In this document: piece after piece, positions 30,805-40,225 of the stretch
Numbering within the stretch: position 1 is the first letter of the stretch
Layout of the letters: every line of letters starts with the position of its first letter
From: Natronosalvus vescus
GTDB taxonomy: Archaea; Halobacteriota; Halobacteria; Halobacteriales; Natrialbaceae
Length of the DNA: 64,000 bases
NCBI RefSeq assembly: GCF_023973145.1
Contig: NZ_CP099546.1
Span: 2,728,001-2,792,000 of the forward strand
Direction: 5' to 3'
The notes under the pieces: model-generated
What the model was told of the DNA's origin: nothing
Database searches by the model: none
The model's input: only the letters and a program-made list of their open reading frames with translations
Translations under genes and position numbers: made by a program

Positions 30805-32069
30805 TATTTCTCGTCGACGCTCAGGACTTTGCCAGCGGCGATGGTCTGACCCATGTCGCGGATGGCGAAGCTCCCGAGCTCGGGGATCTCGCTTGCTGGC
30901 TCGATGCTGAGGGGCTTCTGCGGTCGAATCGTCACGACGGCAGCGTCACCCGACTGGATGAAGTCGGGGTTCTCCTCGGCAACCTCGCCGCTCGAGGGAT
31001 CCATCTTCTTGTCGATCGACTCGATCGTACACGCGACCTGGCTCGTGTGAGCGTGGAAGACCGGCGTGTAGCCAGCGGTGATCACCGACGGGTGCTGCAT
31101 GACGATGATCTGGGCCTGGAACGTCTCGGCGACGCTCGGTGGGTCGTCGGCGGGACCACAGACGTCACCGCGGCGGATGTCGTCTTTGCCGATGCCGCGG
31201 ACGTTGAATCCGACGTTGTCACCGGGGCCGGCCGAGGGCACTTCCTCGTGGTGCATCTCGATCGTCTTGACCTCGCCGCCAACGTCGCTTGGCTGGAAGG
31301 AGACGTTGTCGCCGACGTTCATCGTCCCGGTCTCGAGTCGCCCGACTGGGACGGTACCGATGCCGGAGATGGTGTAGACGTCCTGGATTGGCAGACGCAG
31401 CGGTGCGTCGGATGGCTCGTCGGTCTCTGGCAGGTCGTTGAGGGACTCGAGGAGGGTACGGCCGTCGTACCATGGCGTGTTGTCGGAGGCCTCGGCGATG
31501 TTGTCGCCTTCGAACGCCGAGATCGGGACGAACGAGTCGTCCGAAACCTGGAACTGTACCTGGTTGAGGAGCTGGTTGACTTCCTCTTTGACCTCGTTGA
31601 AGGTGTCCTCGGAGTAGTCGACGACGTCCATCTTGTTGACACCGATGATCAGTTCGTTGATACCGAGGGTACGAGCCAGGAAGACGTGCTCCTGAGTCTG
31701 GGGTGCGACACCGTCGTCTGCGGCGACGACGAGGACGGCGTTGTCCGCCTGGGACGCGCCCGTGATCATGTTCTTGACGAAGTCACGGTGACCAGGACAG
31801 TCGACGATGGTGAAGTAGTACTTGTCCGTGTCGAACTCCTGGTGGGCGATGTCGATGGTGACACCACGCTCTCGCTCCTCAGCGAGGTTGTCCATGACGT
31901 AGGCGAACTCGAATCCGCCTTTGCCTTTCTCTTCGGCTTCCTGTCGGTGCTGCTCGATGACGTGCTCGGGTACGCTTCCCGTCTCGAACAGGAGGCGTCC
32001 GACCAGCGTACTCTTTCCGTGGTCGACGTGGCCGATAATGGCCAGGTTCTGGTGCGGTTTGTCGCTCAT
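30804..32069 (-). CDS. tuf: Translation elongation factor EF-1alpha
   Basis: The 421-aa GTPase has G1 GHVDHGKST (residues 13-21), G3 DCPGH near 87 and G4 NKMD near 147, followed by two beta-barrel domains. It delivers aminoacyl-tRNA to the ribosome. TTATAT at 32095-32100 lies 26-31 bases before the ATG. The gene is co-transcribed with rpsJ. Codon use is extremely biased, as expected for a highly expressed gene. Confidence 0.98.
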   Translation of the reverse strand: MSDKPHQNLAIIGHVDHGKSTLVGRLLFETGSVPEHVIEQHRQEAEEKGKGGFEFAYVMDNLAEERERGVTIDIAHQEFDTDKYYFTIVDCPGHRDFVKNMITGASQADNAVLVVAADDGVAPQTQEHVFLARTLGINELIIGVNKMDVVDYSEDTFNEVKEEVNQLLNQVQFQVSDDSFVPISAFEGDNIAEASDNTPWYDGRTLLESLNDLPETDEPSDAPLRLPIQDVYTISGIGTVPVGRLETGTMNVGDNVSFQPSDVGGEVKTIEMHHEEVPSAGPGDNVGFNVRGIGKDDIRRGDVCGPADDPPSVAETFQAQIIVMQHPSVITAGYTPVFHAHTSQVACTIESIDKKMDPSSGEVAEENPDFIQSGDAAVVTIRPQKPLSIEPASEIPELGSFAIRDMGQTIAAGKVLSVDEK

Positions 32070-32094
32070 TGTTGTAGCTCACGCGCAAAGGCGC

Positions 32095-32100
32095 TTATAT
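32095..32100 (-). promoter_or_regulatory. TATA box of the tuf-rpsJ operon
   Basis: CGATATAAGC on the minus strand is centred about 28 bases before the tuf ATG. Confidence 0.6.
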
Positions 32101-32297
32101 CGGTCTCTTTTGCCCGATGCGGTTAAAACCATTTCGAAAGCGTATTCGAGCCACCCCCGCGCTTGCTTGCGGTTTGTGAGTCTGACACACGCATTGAGCA
32201 ACCGTCGGATTGAACGGTCACGATCGCTGGCAGCCCAGGATGCCCCCGCTCAAACCACAGAATCGACGGGCAGCGGTGGTGACGCCCCTGTCACCGG

Positions 32298-33242
32298 TTA
32301 CAGCCGGCCAATATCCGAGAGTACCGCCGTCGCCGTCTCCGGCCCGCCGGCACCTCGCCCGCTCGAGTACAGGTCGCCCGCGTGCCGGGTCTGGATCTGG
32401 ACGATGTTCTGGGTGCCCGAGACTGCCATTGCGCCGTTTTCGGGGACAAGTCGTGGGCCGACGCGGACGCCATCTCGCGTCGCCTCGCCGACCAGCCGAA
32501 TCGTCCGGCCGTCCTCGGCCGCGAGTTCGAGCGCCGTTGGTGGGAGGGCCTGAATGCCCTCGACGTCAGCGTCTGCGAGGGAGAAGCCGCCGTCGGCGAG
32601 CACGTTCGCCAGGATGACGCACTTCAAGGCGGCGTCGGTGCCGTCGACGTCGAAGGTCGGATCGGCCTCGGCGACGCCCAGATCCTGAGCTTCCGCGAGG
32701 ACGTGTTCGTAGTCGAGCCCTTCGGTTGCCATCCGCGTCAGGATGAAGTTCGCGGTGCCGTTGAGGACGCCTCGAACTGCGGACACGGCCTGTGGCGTGC
32801 AGTCTTCTATCGTCGAGAGGACGGGGATCGCCCCGCCGACGGCGGCCTCGAACCGGAGCGAGCCGGAACTGTCTCGCTCGAGTGCGCGCACCTCGTCGTA
32901 GCGTTCGGCCACGGGGCCTTTGTTCGCGAGTACGACGTGTTTGTCGTCCTCTAGCGCCCGCCGTACGTGTGAAAAGCCTGGTTCGGCGTCTCCGAGCGTG
33001 GTGGGGGTCGCTTCGACCAGGACGTCGTAGTCGGTCTCGAACACGGTCTCGGGCTCAGCGGTGCCGAGCGGTTCACCGCCGGCTTTCCGCTCGAGAGCCG
33101 CTTCGACGTCGAGTTGCTCGGCGTCGGCAGCGATAGTTGCTCGGCTCGAGTCCGCTAGCGCGACGACCTCGTGGCCGTACTCGGCAGCGAGGTCGGTGAC
33201 GGCGGCGCCGACGGCGCCGGCACCCAGTATGGCGAGGCGCAT
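32298..33242 (-). CDS. Homoserine dehydrogenase
   Basis: The 314-aa protein has an N-terminal Rossmann motif LAILGAGAVGAAVTDLA, a catalytic-domain region with NKGPVAERYDE near 107, and GTANFILTRMATEGLDYE near 163-180, which is typical of homoserine dehydrogenase. It reduces aspartate semialdehyde to homoserine for threonine and methionine. It has no C-terminal ACT domain; instead an ACT-domain protein gene sits immediately upstream, with its stop sharing a base with this ATG. This suggests a split enzyme/regulatory subunit arrangement. A GTG three bases earlier is an alternative start. Confidence 0.92.
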   Translation of the reverse strand: MRLAILGAGAVGAAVTDLAAEYGHEVVALADSSRATIAADAEQLDVEAALERKAGGEPLGTAEPETVFETDYDVLVEATPTTLGDAEPGFSHVRRALEDDKHVVLANKGPVAERYDEVRALERDSSGSLRFEAAVGGAIPVLSTIEDCTPQAVSAVRGVLNGTANFILTRMATEGLDYEHVLAEAQDLGVAEADPTFDVDGTDAALKCVILANVLADGGFSLADADVEGIQALPPTALELAAEDGRTIRLVGEATRDGVRVGPRLVPENGAMAVSGTQNIVQIQTRHAGDLYSSGRGAGGPETATAVLSDIGRL

Positions 33243-33820
33243 CACCGATCACCTCCCGCCAGCGGTTCGACGAGACAGAGGTCTTTCGCGTCCGCGAGGC
33301 GCTGGAGGTGGTTCAGGACAGGACGAGCACTGTCAGTGTCGACCGCGAGGCGCAACCGCGCACTCGAGGTGGCATCCATGCCGTCCGGCGCGGCGAGTGA
33401 GAGGTCGAGCACAGACGCGTTCGCGTCGCGTTCGATCGTCGAGAGCGTATCCGAGAGGTCGGTTTCGACGAGGTGGCCGACGAGCACGACCGTCAGTTCC
33501 TCGCCGTAGCGTTCCGGCCCGGCCTGGATCACGTTGATGCCTGCCTCGCGCAACGCGGCGACGATGTCATCGAACCGGCCGGGGGCACACTCGAGGTCGA
33601 CCTCGACGGGGATGTGCCCGCGCGGGGTGATGTTGCCGCGTTCGTGGTGAATACTGAGGAGGTTGCCCCCGTTCTCGCTGATGGGTGCCAGTGCCCGAAG
33701 TAATTCGCCTGGCTCGTCGACGAGTTCGAGGCGGACGGTGTACGCCTGGACGCCACCATCCGTCTCGGGTGGATAGTCGGCGTCAGCTGTCGATTCACCG
33801 GCAGCGAACTCGTCACTCAT
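33242..33820 (-). CDS. ACT-domain protein paired with homoserine dehydrogenase
   Basis: The 192-aa protein has an acidic N-terminus (about 1-25) and then an ACT domain (YTVRLELVDEPGELLRALAP near 27-46), with GGNLLSIHHERGN as the ligand loop. A second ACT-like half covers residues 105-180. ACT domains bind amino acids, so this may be the feedback subunit for the coupled homoserine dehydrogenase, sensing threonine or another end product. The start at 33820 is the ATG that begins the acidic leader; an upstream codon would add nine residues. Confidence 0.87.
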   Translation of the reverse strand: MSDEFAAGESTADADYPPETDGGVQAYTVRLELVDEPGELLRALAPISENGGNLLSIHHERGNITPRGHIPVEVDLECAPGRFDDIVAALREAGINVIQAGPERYGEELTVVLVGHLVETDLSDTLSTIERDANASVLDLSLAAPDGMDATSSARLRLAVDTDSARPVLNHLQRLADAKDLCLVEPLAGGDR

Positions 33821-33957
33821 CGACGATGCCTCCCGGTGGGCGTCCACGCGTTTTCATGGGTACGTCTGGGCAACGGGACTAAAAAAACGTATAGGCGGTC
33901 GCAAAACTGACCGGGCGTGTGAACAGGGTGCACGCTCGAGTCACACAGTCGGAAGGT

Positions 33958-33986
33958 GGAAGCCCACGACCGAAGTCGTGGCTTCC
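33958..33986. mobile_element. Solitary IS200/IS605-type terminal hairpin (PATE-like relic)
   Basis: GGAAGCCCACGAC and GTCGTGGCTTCC form an almost perfect hairpin (one bulged C) with a CGAA loop. This is the kind of palindrome found at an end of haloarchaeal TnpB-type elements. No tnpB is nearby, so it is a relic or a palindrome-associated small element. A second short inverted repeat, CGTCAC/GTGACG, follows at 34001-34028. Confidence 0.6.
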
Positions 33987-34054
33987 TGATAATACGCTCG
34001 CGTCACGACACGGACTCGACCTGTGACGGCCACGAACAGCCCGCTCGAGCCGCC

Positions 34055-34417
34055 TCAGATGTGATCTTTGCCGGGATTCGACGATCCCCAGTCGCCCCGA
34101 CCGCCCTCCGTACGGTCGATACCCATTATCGATTCGGCCTGTTGGGGCCCGCCGAGACTCTCGCGTGGATCAGGAACCCGAACCGTCACGTCCGTGATCT
34201 CGGGCCAGGTGAGCAACTCGGCTTCGATGTTTCCCGTCGTGATGTCGGCAACCTCACAGCCGCTACAGCCGCCCCCGAGTTCGATGATTACCTCACCGGT
34301 TTCCGGGTCGGCCTCTCGAACCGCACTCGTGCCGCCGTGCATCTTGATTATCGGCATCTCGCGGGTCAGCCACTGCTCGACGCGTTCGTTGAGCGGGGCG
34401 TCGTCGGCGTCGGTCAT
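34055..34417 (-). CDS. NifU-type Fe-S scaffold-domain protein
   Basis: The 120-aa protein has the NifU C-terminal-domain pattern: MHGGTSAVREAD near 26, ELGGGCSGCEVADITTGNIE near 45-64 (the CSGC pair that binds a [4Fe-4S] cluster) and a C-terminal Gly/Asp-rich tail. It probably delivers or stores Fe-S clusters in the cytoplasm. It has no N-terminal IscU-like domain. The ATG at 34417 removes seven unconvincing residues. Confidence 0.88.
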   Translation of the reverse strand: MTDADDAPLNERVEQWLTREMPIIKMHGGTSAVREADPETGEVIIELGGGCSGCEVADITTGNIEAELLTWPEITDVTVRVPDPRESLGGPQQAESIMGIDRTEGGRGDWGSSNPGKDHI

Positions 34418-34503
34418 TATCGGCGTTAGGCGACCCACCGCTGAAAGGGTTTGGTTTGGCGACCGGTGTCGAGGCGGCTCTCGTGGCCGGACGAGTCGTC
34501 CAA

Positions 34504-36060
34504 TCAGTCGTTCTCGCTATTCTCCGTTCGAGTTCGACGCCGACGCTCGAGGGCGGCCACACCACCAGCGATGCCGGTCGCTGTCGCGAGCGAGGTAAAC
34601 CCTGGAATCGGATCGTCTTCCGTGGTGTCGTCCGCGGCCGGTGCCGTTCCGCTCGAGTCGTCCGCATCCGTCGTCTCGTCGGTGTCGCCAGTGTCGTCGT
34701 CTCCACTTTGATCCTCGTCAGATTCCCCGGTATCGTCGCCGTCGCCAGTATCGACACCACTATCATCGGTGTCGTCCGCCTCCTCGAACGCCGGCGGGTC
34801 GACCTGTTCGCCGGGCTCGCTCGGGAACACGTACAGCGCGCCGTCGATTCCAGCACCGGGAATGAGTGGCGTGGAACTGGCGACGAACGTTTCCCCCGAC
34901 TGGGCGACGCGGGCCGTCCAGAAGCCAGCCGCTGTGGGGTCGCGCCAGGCGGTAATCTCCTCGGGTTCTTCGAGCACCGAGAGGTCGTGAATCGTCACGC
35001 CACCCTGATACCACGACGAGTAGAGCCAGCCGTCTCGAATCTCGAAGTTGTGTGCTGTCGTCCACTGGCCGCCCTGGTAGGTGGCATCCGGCGAGTCGGG
35101 GGCCTCGATAGAGGCCGCGAACACCGGGTCAGTAGGATCGCTGACGTCGAAGAGATCGATGCCACCCGGCCCGTCTGCTTCCGGAGCGTCGGTCTCCCAG
35201 GCTTCTCGACCAACCGCGAGGATCGTCCCCGTGTCGTCGACGGCCGAGTAGTGGTCGTTCCCCGGGAGGCCGAGCTGATAATCGGATTCTTCCCCCTCGT
35301 CGATCTCGAGCTGGGACTCGACCGTCGTCTCTGTAACGTGTGACAGATAGGTGGGGTCGGCCGGTTCGCTCACGTCGAGCAGATAGGTGCCGGCGTTCCA
35401 GTACGCCAGGTAGGCGATCCCCGATTGAACGTAGACGTCGTGGAGATACCAGATATACGGACTGACGTCCGCCCATCGAGGTTCGTGTTCGAGCAGCGAC
35501 CAGCGACCGACCTCTTCGGGCTCGTCGTCGCTGACGTCGAAGATGGCGAGGGGATTTTCCTCGAGGTCGTTGGCGACGAGGTAGAGTCGGTCGTCCTCGA
35601 GAAAGCAGTTGTGGATGTGATAGCCCGTCTCGTAGGGTTCGCTCACCTGAACGGGGTCGGCGGGATCGCTGACGTCATAGAGGACGAACCCGTTGAATAG
35701 CGACGGGTTGACGCCGCCAGGACCGACGACCGCGAGTCGATCGCCACTGACCTTGACGTCGAGGATATCACTGAACTCTGGATAGTCGTCTTCGAGGAGG
35801 TTGCGACGGTCGGCGAGGATCGTCGGGTCACTTGGATCGGAGATGTCGACCGTGACGAAGCCGTCGATCGCCGCGATGTAGACCGTCTCCCCGTCGTCAC
35901 CGACGACGGCTTCACACGCGCCATCGACGTCGACGACGCCGAGGGGTTCGTAGGACTCCTGGGCAGTCGTTCGCGTTGCCTGTGCGCTCGAGGCGGAGAG
36001 GCCGAGAGCTGTTCCCGCGGTAGCAACGCCGAGAGAACGAAGGAGGGCTCGTCGTTCCAT
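34504..36060 (-). CDS. LVIVD-repeat surface protein with Tat-like signal and PGF-CTERM
   Basis: The 518-aa protein begins with a twin-arginine-like signal (RRALLRSLGVATAGTALGL). A series of repeats follows that contain V-D-V-S-D/E-P-x-D-P, for example YDVSDPADPVQVSEPYETG and LDVSEPADPTYLSH; these are LVIVD repeats forming a beta propeller. The C-terminal region (about 430-480) is an Asp/Thr/Glu-rich stalk. It ends in DPIPGF, a hydrophobic helix and an Arg cluster, the PGF-CTERM signal for archaeosortase processing and lipid attachment. It is probably a cell-surface binding protein. Ligand unknown. Confidence 0.87.
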   Translation of the reverse strand: MERRALLRSLGVATAGTALGLSASSAQATRTTAQESYEPLGVVDVDGACEAVVGDDGETVYIAAIDGFVTVDISDPSDPTILADRRNLLEDDYPEFSDILDVKVSGDRLAVVGPGGVNPSLFNGFVLYDVSDPADPVQVSEPYETGYHIHNCFLEDDRLYLVANDLEENPLAIFDVSDDEPEEVGRWSLLEHEPRWADVSPYIWYLHDVYVQSGIAYLAYWNAGTYLLDVSEPADPTYLSHVTETTVESQLEIDEGEESDYQLGLPGNDHYSAVDDTGTILAVGREAWETDAPEADGPGGIDLFDVSDPTDPVFAASIEAPDSPDATYQGGQWTTAHNFEIRDGWLYSSWYQGGVTIHDLSVLEEPEEITAWRDPTAAGFWTARVAQSGETFVASSTPLIPGAGIDGALYVFPSEPGEQVDPPAFEEADDTDDSGVDTGDGDDTGESDEDQSGDDDTGDTDETTDADDSSGTAPAADDTTEDDPIPGFTSLATATGIAGGVAALERRRRTRTENSEND

Positions 36061-36164
36061 ATTCACAACACGTACTGATGGCATAAAACGCTGTGTGCTT
36101 TGGCGTTGATCCCGGTCGCTCGTCGCTCGTGGTCACGAACAGCAGCCTACCGGTCGGTCGAGCC

Positions 36165-37142
36165 TTACGACCGCATCAGCCGTCGGTCACCCGTCCCCTC
36201 GGTGAGCGCACTCGCTAGCGCCCCCTCGAGAACCACGTCGTCACCTTGTTCGGTCACCGTGATCTGGGGAACGTTCGACATCACCATGTCGGGGACGCGC
36301 TCGCGAATCGGATCGACCACCAGTTCCTCGTTGTTGAGGACGACCGCTCCTCCCAGCGAGACGACCAGTGGGGCGTAGGAGTGGACGATGTTCGCGATGC
36401 CGATCGCGTTCCAGTGAGCGAGCTGTTCGATCGTGTGGTCGGCCAGTTCGTCGTCTCCGGCCAGCTCGAAGACGTCTTTGGCAGTGAAGTCGGGATCCTC
36501 GAGCGGGAGGTCGGTCTCGATGGTCGGATCGTCCTCGGCGAGCAACTTGGCGTAGCGGGGGATGTTGTTTCCGGAGCAGTAGCCTTCCCAGTGGCCGTCT
36601 TTCCCACAGCCACAGGTGAGTCGCCCGCGCGGGTCGACGACGCAGTGGCCGACTTCGCCAGCGTTGCCGTCCCAGCCGTCGATGATGTGGCCGTCACAGC
36701 ACACACCCGCGCCGATCCCCGAGGAGATCGTGACGTACACCATGTCATCGGGATTGCGATCGGAATGAAATCGTTCACCGATGACGCCCGCGTTGGTGTC
36801 GTTGTGGAGGTACACCTCCGCGGAGTCGACGAGCTTCGAAATCGGCCCCGTCAGCGGGATTCGATCGATCGTATCGGGAAGGTTTGCGGGATCGATCACC
36901 GCGCCCTCGGCGAGGTCGAACGGGCCGATCGAGCCGATCCCGACGGCCTCGACCCGTGTCGGTTCGACTCCTGCCTCGTCGCAGGCGTCCCGCAGCGTCG
37001 CCAGCACTTTCTCGGTGACGTCGATCCCGGTCGGGCCTCGTGGCGTCCCGTTTCGGCTCTGACCGAGGCACCGGCCGTCGCCGTCGCCGACGATCGCTCG
37101 AACGTTGGTTGCGCCCAGATCGACGCCCGCGTAGTAGACCAT
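36165..37142 (-). CDS. ROK-family sugar kinase (glucokinase-like)
   Basis: The 325-aa protein has the ATP-binding motif AGVDLGATNVRAIVGD (residues 4-19), GIGSIGPFDLAEG near 60-72, sugar-binding region GEVGHCVVDPRG near 169-180, and the ROK cysteine-rich loop CGCGKDGHWEGYCSG near 184-198, in which one of the usual zinc Cys is replaced by His. It phosphorylates a hexose, probably glucose. Its start at 37142 excludes a 13-residue extension. Confidence 0.9.
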   Translation of the reverse strand: MVYYAGVDLGATNVRAIVGDGDGRCLGQSRNGTPRGPTGIDVTEKVLATLRDACDEAGVEPTRVEAVGIGSIGPFDLAEGAVIDPANLPDTIDRIPLTGPISKLVDSAEVYLHNDTNAGVIGERFHSDRNPDDMVYVTISSGIGAGVCCDGHIIDGWDGNAGEVGHCVVDPRGRLTCGCGKDGHWEGYCSGNNIPRYAKLLAEDDPTIETDLPLEDPDFTAKDVFELAGDDELADHTIEQLAHWNAIGIANIVHSYAPLVVSLGGAVVLNNEELVVDPIRERVPDMVMSNVPQITVTEQGDDVVLEGALASALTEGTGDRRLMRS

Positions 37143-37403
37143 TCCTATCCGTGAACGCGACGGCCCGACACTTAACTGCACACATTGTTACTCGAGATCG
37201 AGTAGCCCTCACATTCCCCGTGTCATCGGGGAACGTACCGGCACAGAATTTCGGGAGTGGAGCGGCTCGAGATCGGTGTCTCGAGGGCGTGCTCTGTTCG
37301 GGACGATCCGTTTTGGTCGTCGCTCTGTTAAAGACGACCCGCGTTGGAGGTCACACCGTCTGCGTGACGATCCGACAAAAACGATCTCCTTCGGTCGATC
37401 GCG

Positions 37404-38540
37404 TTACTCGACCTCGAACTCGATTGCCGCGCCCTGGCCGAATCCGACACAGAGCGTCGCCAGACCACGGCCGCCGCCGCGCTCGTGGAGTTCGTGGATC
37501 AAGGTTACCGGCAACCGGGCACCGGAGGCACCGAGCGGGTGACCGATCGCGATCGCCCCGCCGTTGACGTTGAATTTCTCTGGACCGACGCCGAGTTCGT
37601 CGCGGCTGTAGACACACTGGCTCGCGAACGCCTCGTTGAGTTCCACCAGATCGTAGTCGTCGATCGCTCGACCCGTCCGGTCGAGCAGCCCGCGGGTGGC
37701 CGGCACCGGGCCGATACCCATCACGGTCGGGTCGACGCCCGCCACGTTGTTGCTGCCGACGGTCGCCAGGATCTCGAGGTCGTGTTCCTCGGCGAACGCC
37801 TCGCTCGTGACCATCACGCCGGCCGCGCCGTCGGAGATCTGGGAGGCGTTGCCGGGGGTGACCGTCCCGTCACCTTTGAACACCGTGGGGAGACCCGCGA
37901 GCGTCTCGAGGTCGGTGTCCGGACGGATGCCCTCGTCCTCGGTGATCGTCCCTTCGTCGGTCTCGATGGGGACGATCTGGTTCTCAAAGCGACCCTCCTC
38001 GGTCGCCGCGTGCGCGCGCCGGTGACTCTCCAGGGCGTACTCGTCCTGGGTTTCCCGGTCGACGTCGTACACTTCGGCGACCTTCTCGGCGGTCATCCCC
38101 ATCTGGAGTTCGCCGACGTTGTACTCGGTGGCCAGCTGTGGGTGGAGGTGGACGTGGCCCTCTCCCATCGGGTTCCGGGACATGTTCTCGACCCCGCCCG
38201 CGATGATGCACTCGCGCTGGCCGGCGCGGATGGCGTCCGACGCCGACATGATCGTCTGCATGGACGAGGCACACCAGCGGTTGATCGTCGTCGCCGGGAC
38301 GGACTCGCCGAGGTCGGAGAGCAAGGCGATGACTCGAGCCACGTTGTTGTCCTGCTCGCCCCGCTGCTGGGCGCAGCCCCACATCAGGTCGTCGATGTCA
38401 TCCCCCGAGAGCCCCGTCTCTGTGAGTATCTCGTTGACGATCGGAATCGACAGATCCTCGCTTCGCACGTCGGCGAACACGCCGCCGTCTTTCCCCTGTG
38501 GCGTCCGCAGCGCCTGCACGATCACTGGTGTCTGTGACAT
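37404..38540 (-). CDS. Acetyl-CoA C-acyltransferase (thiolase)
   Basis: The 378-aa thiolase has the acyl-accepting Cys in NRWCASSMQTI near residue 88, the NGGAIAIGHPLGASGAR motif with the catalytic His near 338 and the second Cys in LCVGFGQG near the C-terminus. It cleaves or condenses acyl-CoA and acetyl-CoA in beta-oxidation or synthesis. Length is a little shorter than bacterial thiolases but complete. It stands alone; 260 bases on its 3' side hold no gene. Confidence 0.93.
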   Translation of the reverse strand: MSQTPVIVQALRTPQGKDGGVFADVRSEDLSIPIVNEILTETGLSGDDIDDLMWGCAQQRGEQDNNVARVIALLSDLGESVPATTINRWCASSMQTIMSASDAIRAGQRECIIAGGVENMSRNPMGEGHVHLHPQLATEYNVGELQMGMTAEKVAEVYDVDRETQDEYALESHRRAHAATEEGRFENQIVPIETDEGTITEDEGIRPDTDLETLAGLPTVFKGDGTVTPGNASQISDGAAGVMVTSEAFAEEHDLEILATVGSNNVAGVDPTVMGIGPVPATRGLLDRTGRAIDDYDLVELNEAFASQCVYSRDELGVGPEKFNVNGGAIAIGHPLGASGARLPVTLIHELHERGGGRGLATLCVGFGQGAAIEFEVE

Positions 38541-38881
38541 ACGTGCTCAAAGGTTCTTCACGGACTTAAATGGCCGTAGAACTGTCGGGGACGCGAGCGG
38601 AGTTTACTGGCTCAGTTCGGTGGCGTGGCTCGAGCGTCGTCGACAAGCTATTTTCTCGAGCGGTCGTGCTTTTGCCGGTTGTAGACAGTAAGATGCTAAA
38701 CTACAGAAAGTGACGTTTTTATGTAATTGGTACTGTCACGCAATTGGATCCGATGGCCTGGCGGATGCACGCGATCGAGAGTCACCAGCATCGCCATCGA
38801 TGGTACCTGTCGCAAGCGAACCCACAGACCGATCCTGATCGGGCGAGTTCTCACGACCTCAGAACAAGAGGTGGGAACTTA
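38541..38881. other. Intergenic region with no recognised gene
   Basis: About 340 bases between the thiolase and a small zinc-ribbon gene contain AT-rich stretches and no convincing frame. The right edge contains the promoter of the zinc-ribbon gene. Confidence 0.4.
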
Positions 38882-38907
38882 TTACTGAACAGTGTATCAC
38901 TCAGTAA
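38882..38907. promoter_or_regulatory. Perfect 7-bp inverted repeat before the zinc-ribbon gene
   Basis: TTACTGA and TCAGTAA are separated by 12 bases and end two bases before the ATG at 38910. The sequence ACTTATTACTG provides a TATA-like element within it. The position is that of an operator overlapping the promoter and start site. Confidence 0.5.
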
Positions 38908-38909
38908 CA

Positions 38910-39080
38910 ATGAGCACAAGTGAGGACTTCATCTTCGTCTGTCCGGAGTGTACACAGTCCATCACGGTCAACGCCTCCATGCGAAACGCACTCGTCGAAA
39001 ACGGGTGTGTCGTGTGTGGGTCGACCGTGAGCCCAGATCATTTCGAAACCGCACCGGAGGAGTCACGACCTGAGACCTGA
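38910..39080 (+). CDS. Small zinc-ribbon protein (DUF7560-like)
   Basis: The 56-aa protein has two CxxC pairs, CPECTQ near residue 11 and CVVCGS near 33, about 20 residues apart: a zinc ribbon. The rest is polar. It resembles the haloarchaeal DUF7560 zinc-ribbon family. Such proteins may bind nucleic acid or protein. The ATG at 38910 begins directly after the inverted repeat. Confidence 0.75.
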   Translation: MSTSEDFIFVCPECTQSITVNASMRNALVENGCVVCGSTVSPDHFETAPEESRPET

Positions 39081-39265
39081 CACCAGAGACTGTTCGAACG
39101 GCCGACCTCTCTTCTCTCTCCTGTCGACTATCCAGATACATTTGAATACGGGCAGGATCATTGAGTGGCGGCATCTCCGCGATAGAACGGCACGCTAACG
39201 ACCCCATTCTCGAGTGCTGGTGGCTGAATCCTTTTGTATCTGCTCGAGGTACGTCTACCCGTCCC

Positions 39266-39904
39266 ATGTCCTCCGATCCCGGCACCGGGAGTCCGATCCT
39301 CGAGACGCTCGCGCTCTTCACCATCGTGTTTGTCCTCCAGGCGATCACCTCCCTGTTCAGCATGGCCATGATGGCAGGACTGTTCGTCCTCGAGGTTCCC
39401 ATCGAGAACCAGCCGTGGACGATCGTGACGAGCGTCTACGCCCATGCAGGCGTCGGGCACCTCCTCTCGAACAGTATCGGTCTGGTGCTCTTCGGGTGGC
39501 CGATCGCCCGGGCGACGACGCGCGTGCGATTCCACACGTTCTTCATCACGATGGGGGCGATCGCCGGCGTCTCCCAGGTGGTCATCACGAGTGCGCTGGC
39601 CTCGCTGGCTGGATCGGGTGGAGCAGCGGGCGTCCTCGGGGCGAGCGGTGCCGTCTTCGCCCTGATGGGGTATCTGCTGGCCGGGAACCGGCTGTCGGAC
39701 GGATTGGCGTCCCGGATCCAGGTGCCGCTGTGGATGACCCTCGTCGTCTTTCTCGTGCTCGCCGGGGCCACTACGATCCTGACGGCGGCCCCGCAAGTAG
39801 CCCTGATTGCCCACTTCACCGGCTTTTTCCTCGGGTTGGTCGCCGGCCGTGCGGGCCTGCTCGAGGTGTCGCGGACGAGACAGCCGACGGGGCGGGCGGC
39901 TTGA
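39266..39904 (+). CDS. Rhomboid-family intramembrane serine protease
   Basis: The 212-aa membrane protein has six helices. The rhomboid set is visible: HAGVGHLLSNSIGLVLFG near residues 62-79, the catalytic GASGAVFALMG near 122-132 (Ser in GxSG), and LIAHFTGFFLGL with the catalytic His near 179. It cleaves transmembrane segments of other proteins. The ATG at 39266 is preferred to an in-frame codon 105 bases upstream. Together with the LVIVD and other surface proteins it may take part in envelope turnover, but no target is visible. Confidence 0.9.
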   Translation: MSSDPGTGSPILETLALFTIVFVLQAITSLFSMAMMAGLFVLEVPIENQPWTIVTSVYAHAGVGHLLSNSIGLVLFGWPIARATTRVRFHTFFITMGAIAGVSQVVITSALASLAGSGGAAGVLGASGAVFALMGYLLAGNRLSDGLASRIQVPLWMTLVVFLVLAGATTILTAAPQVALIAHFTGFFLGLVAGRAGLLEVSRTRQPTGRAA

Positions 39905-39970
39905 GAGGCAGTGACGGCCACTTTGGCGAAACACAAGGTACAAATACAAACCGCGGGTAGGAATGCTCGA

Positions 39971-40042
39971 GGGCTCGTAGATCAGTGGCAGATCGCTTCC
40001 TTCGCAAGGAAGAGGCCCCGGGTTCAAATCCCGGCGAGTCCA
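39971..40042 (+). tRNA. tRNA-Ala (CGC anticodon)
   Basis: A full cloverleaf of 72 bases can be folded: acceptor GGGCTCG with CGAGTCC, anticodon stem CTTCC/GGAAG enclosing TTCGCAA (anticodon CGC), T stem CCGGG/CCCGG with TTCAAAT, and discriminator A at 40042. Position 3 pairs G with T70, the G3:U70 identity element of alanine tRNA. CCA is not encoded and there is no intron. Its 3' side borders a decayed accessory island, a common arrangement for integrated elements. Confidence 0.95.
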
Positions 40043-40075
40043 TCACGATTCTGACACGTTTCGAATTATCCCGTT

Positions 40076-40094
40076 AGTCGCTTCTATAGCGACT
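40076..40094. terminator. Hairpin downstream of tRNA-Ala
   Basis: AGTCGCT-TCTAT-AGCGACT is a perfect 7-bp hairpin 34 bases after the tRNA. It could aid transcript ending or be an end feature of the adjoining island. Confidence 0.4.
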
Positions 40095-40225
40095 CATTTC
40101 CATTGTGCGTTCGGGGAACGGGTGTAATTTTCCAGCGATTTGAGACGAGTGGTTCCCGCGCGGGTCTCGCCTCGACGCTGTACGCCAATTCGGTCGAAGG
40201 AAAACGGGGGGTGGTCGCTGTGGCA

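Noticed and set aside
30792-32126. 444-aa frame on the plus strand
   Set aside because: Antisense to EF-1alpha; its length comes from strong codon bias in tuf.
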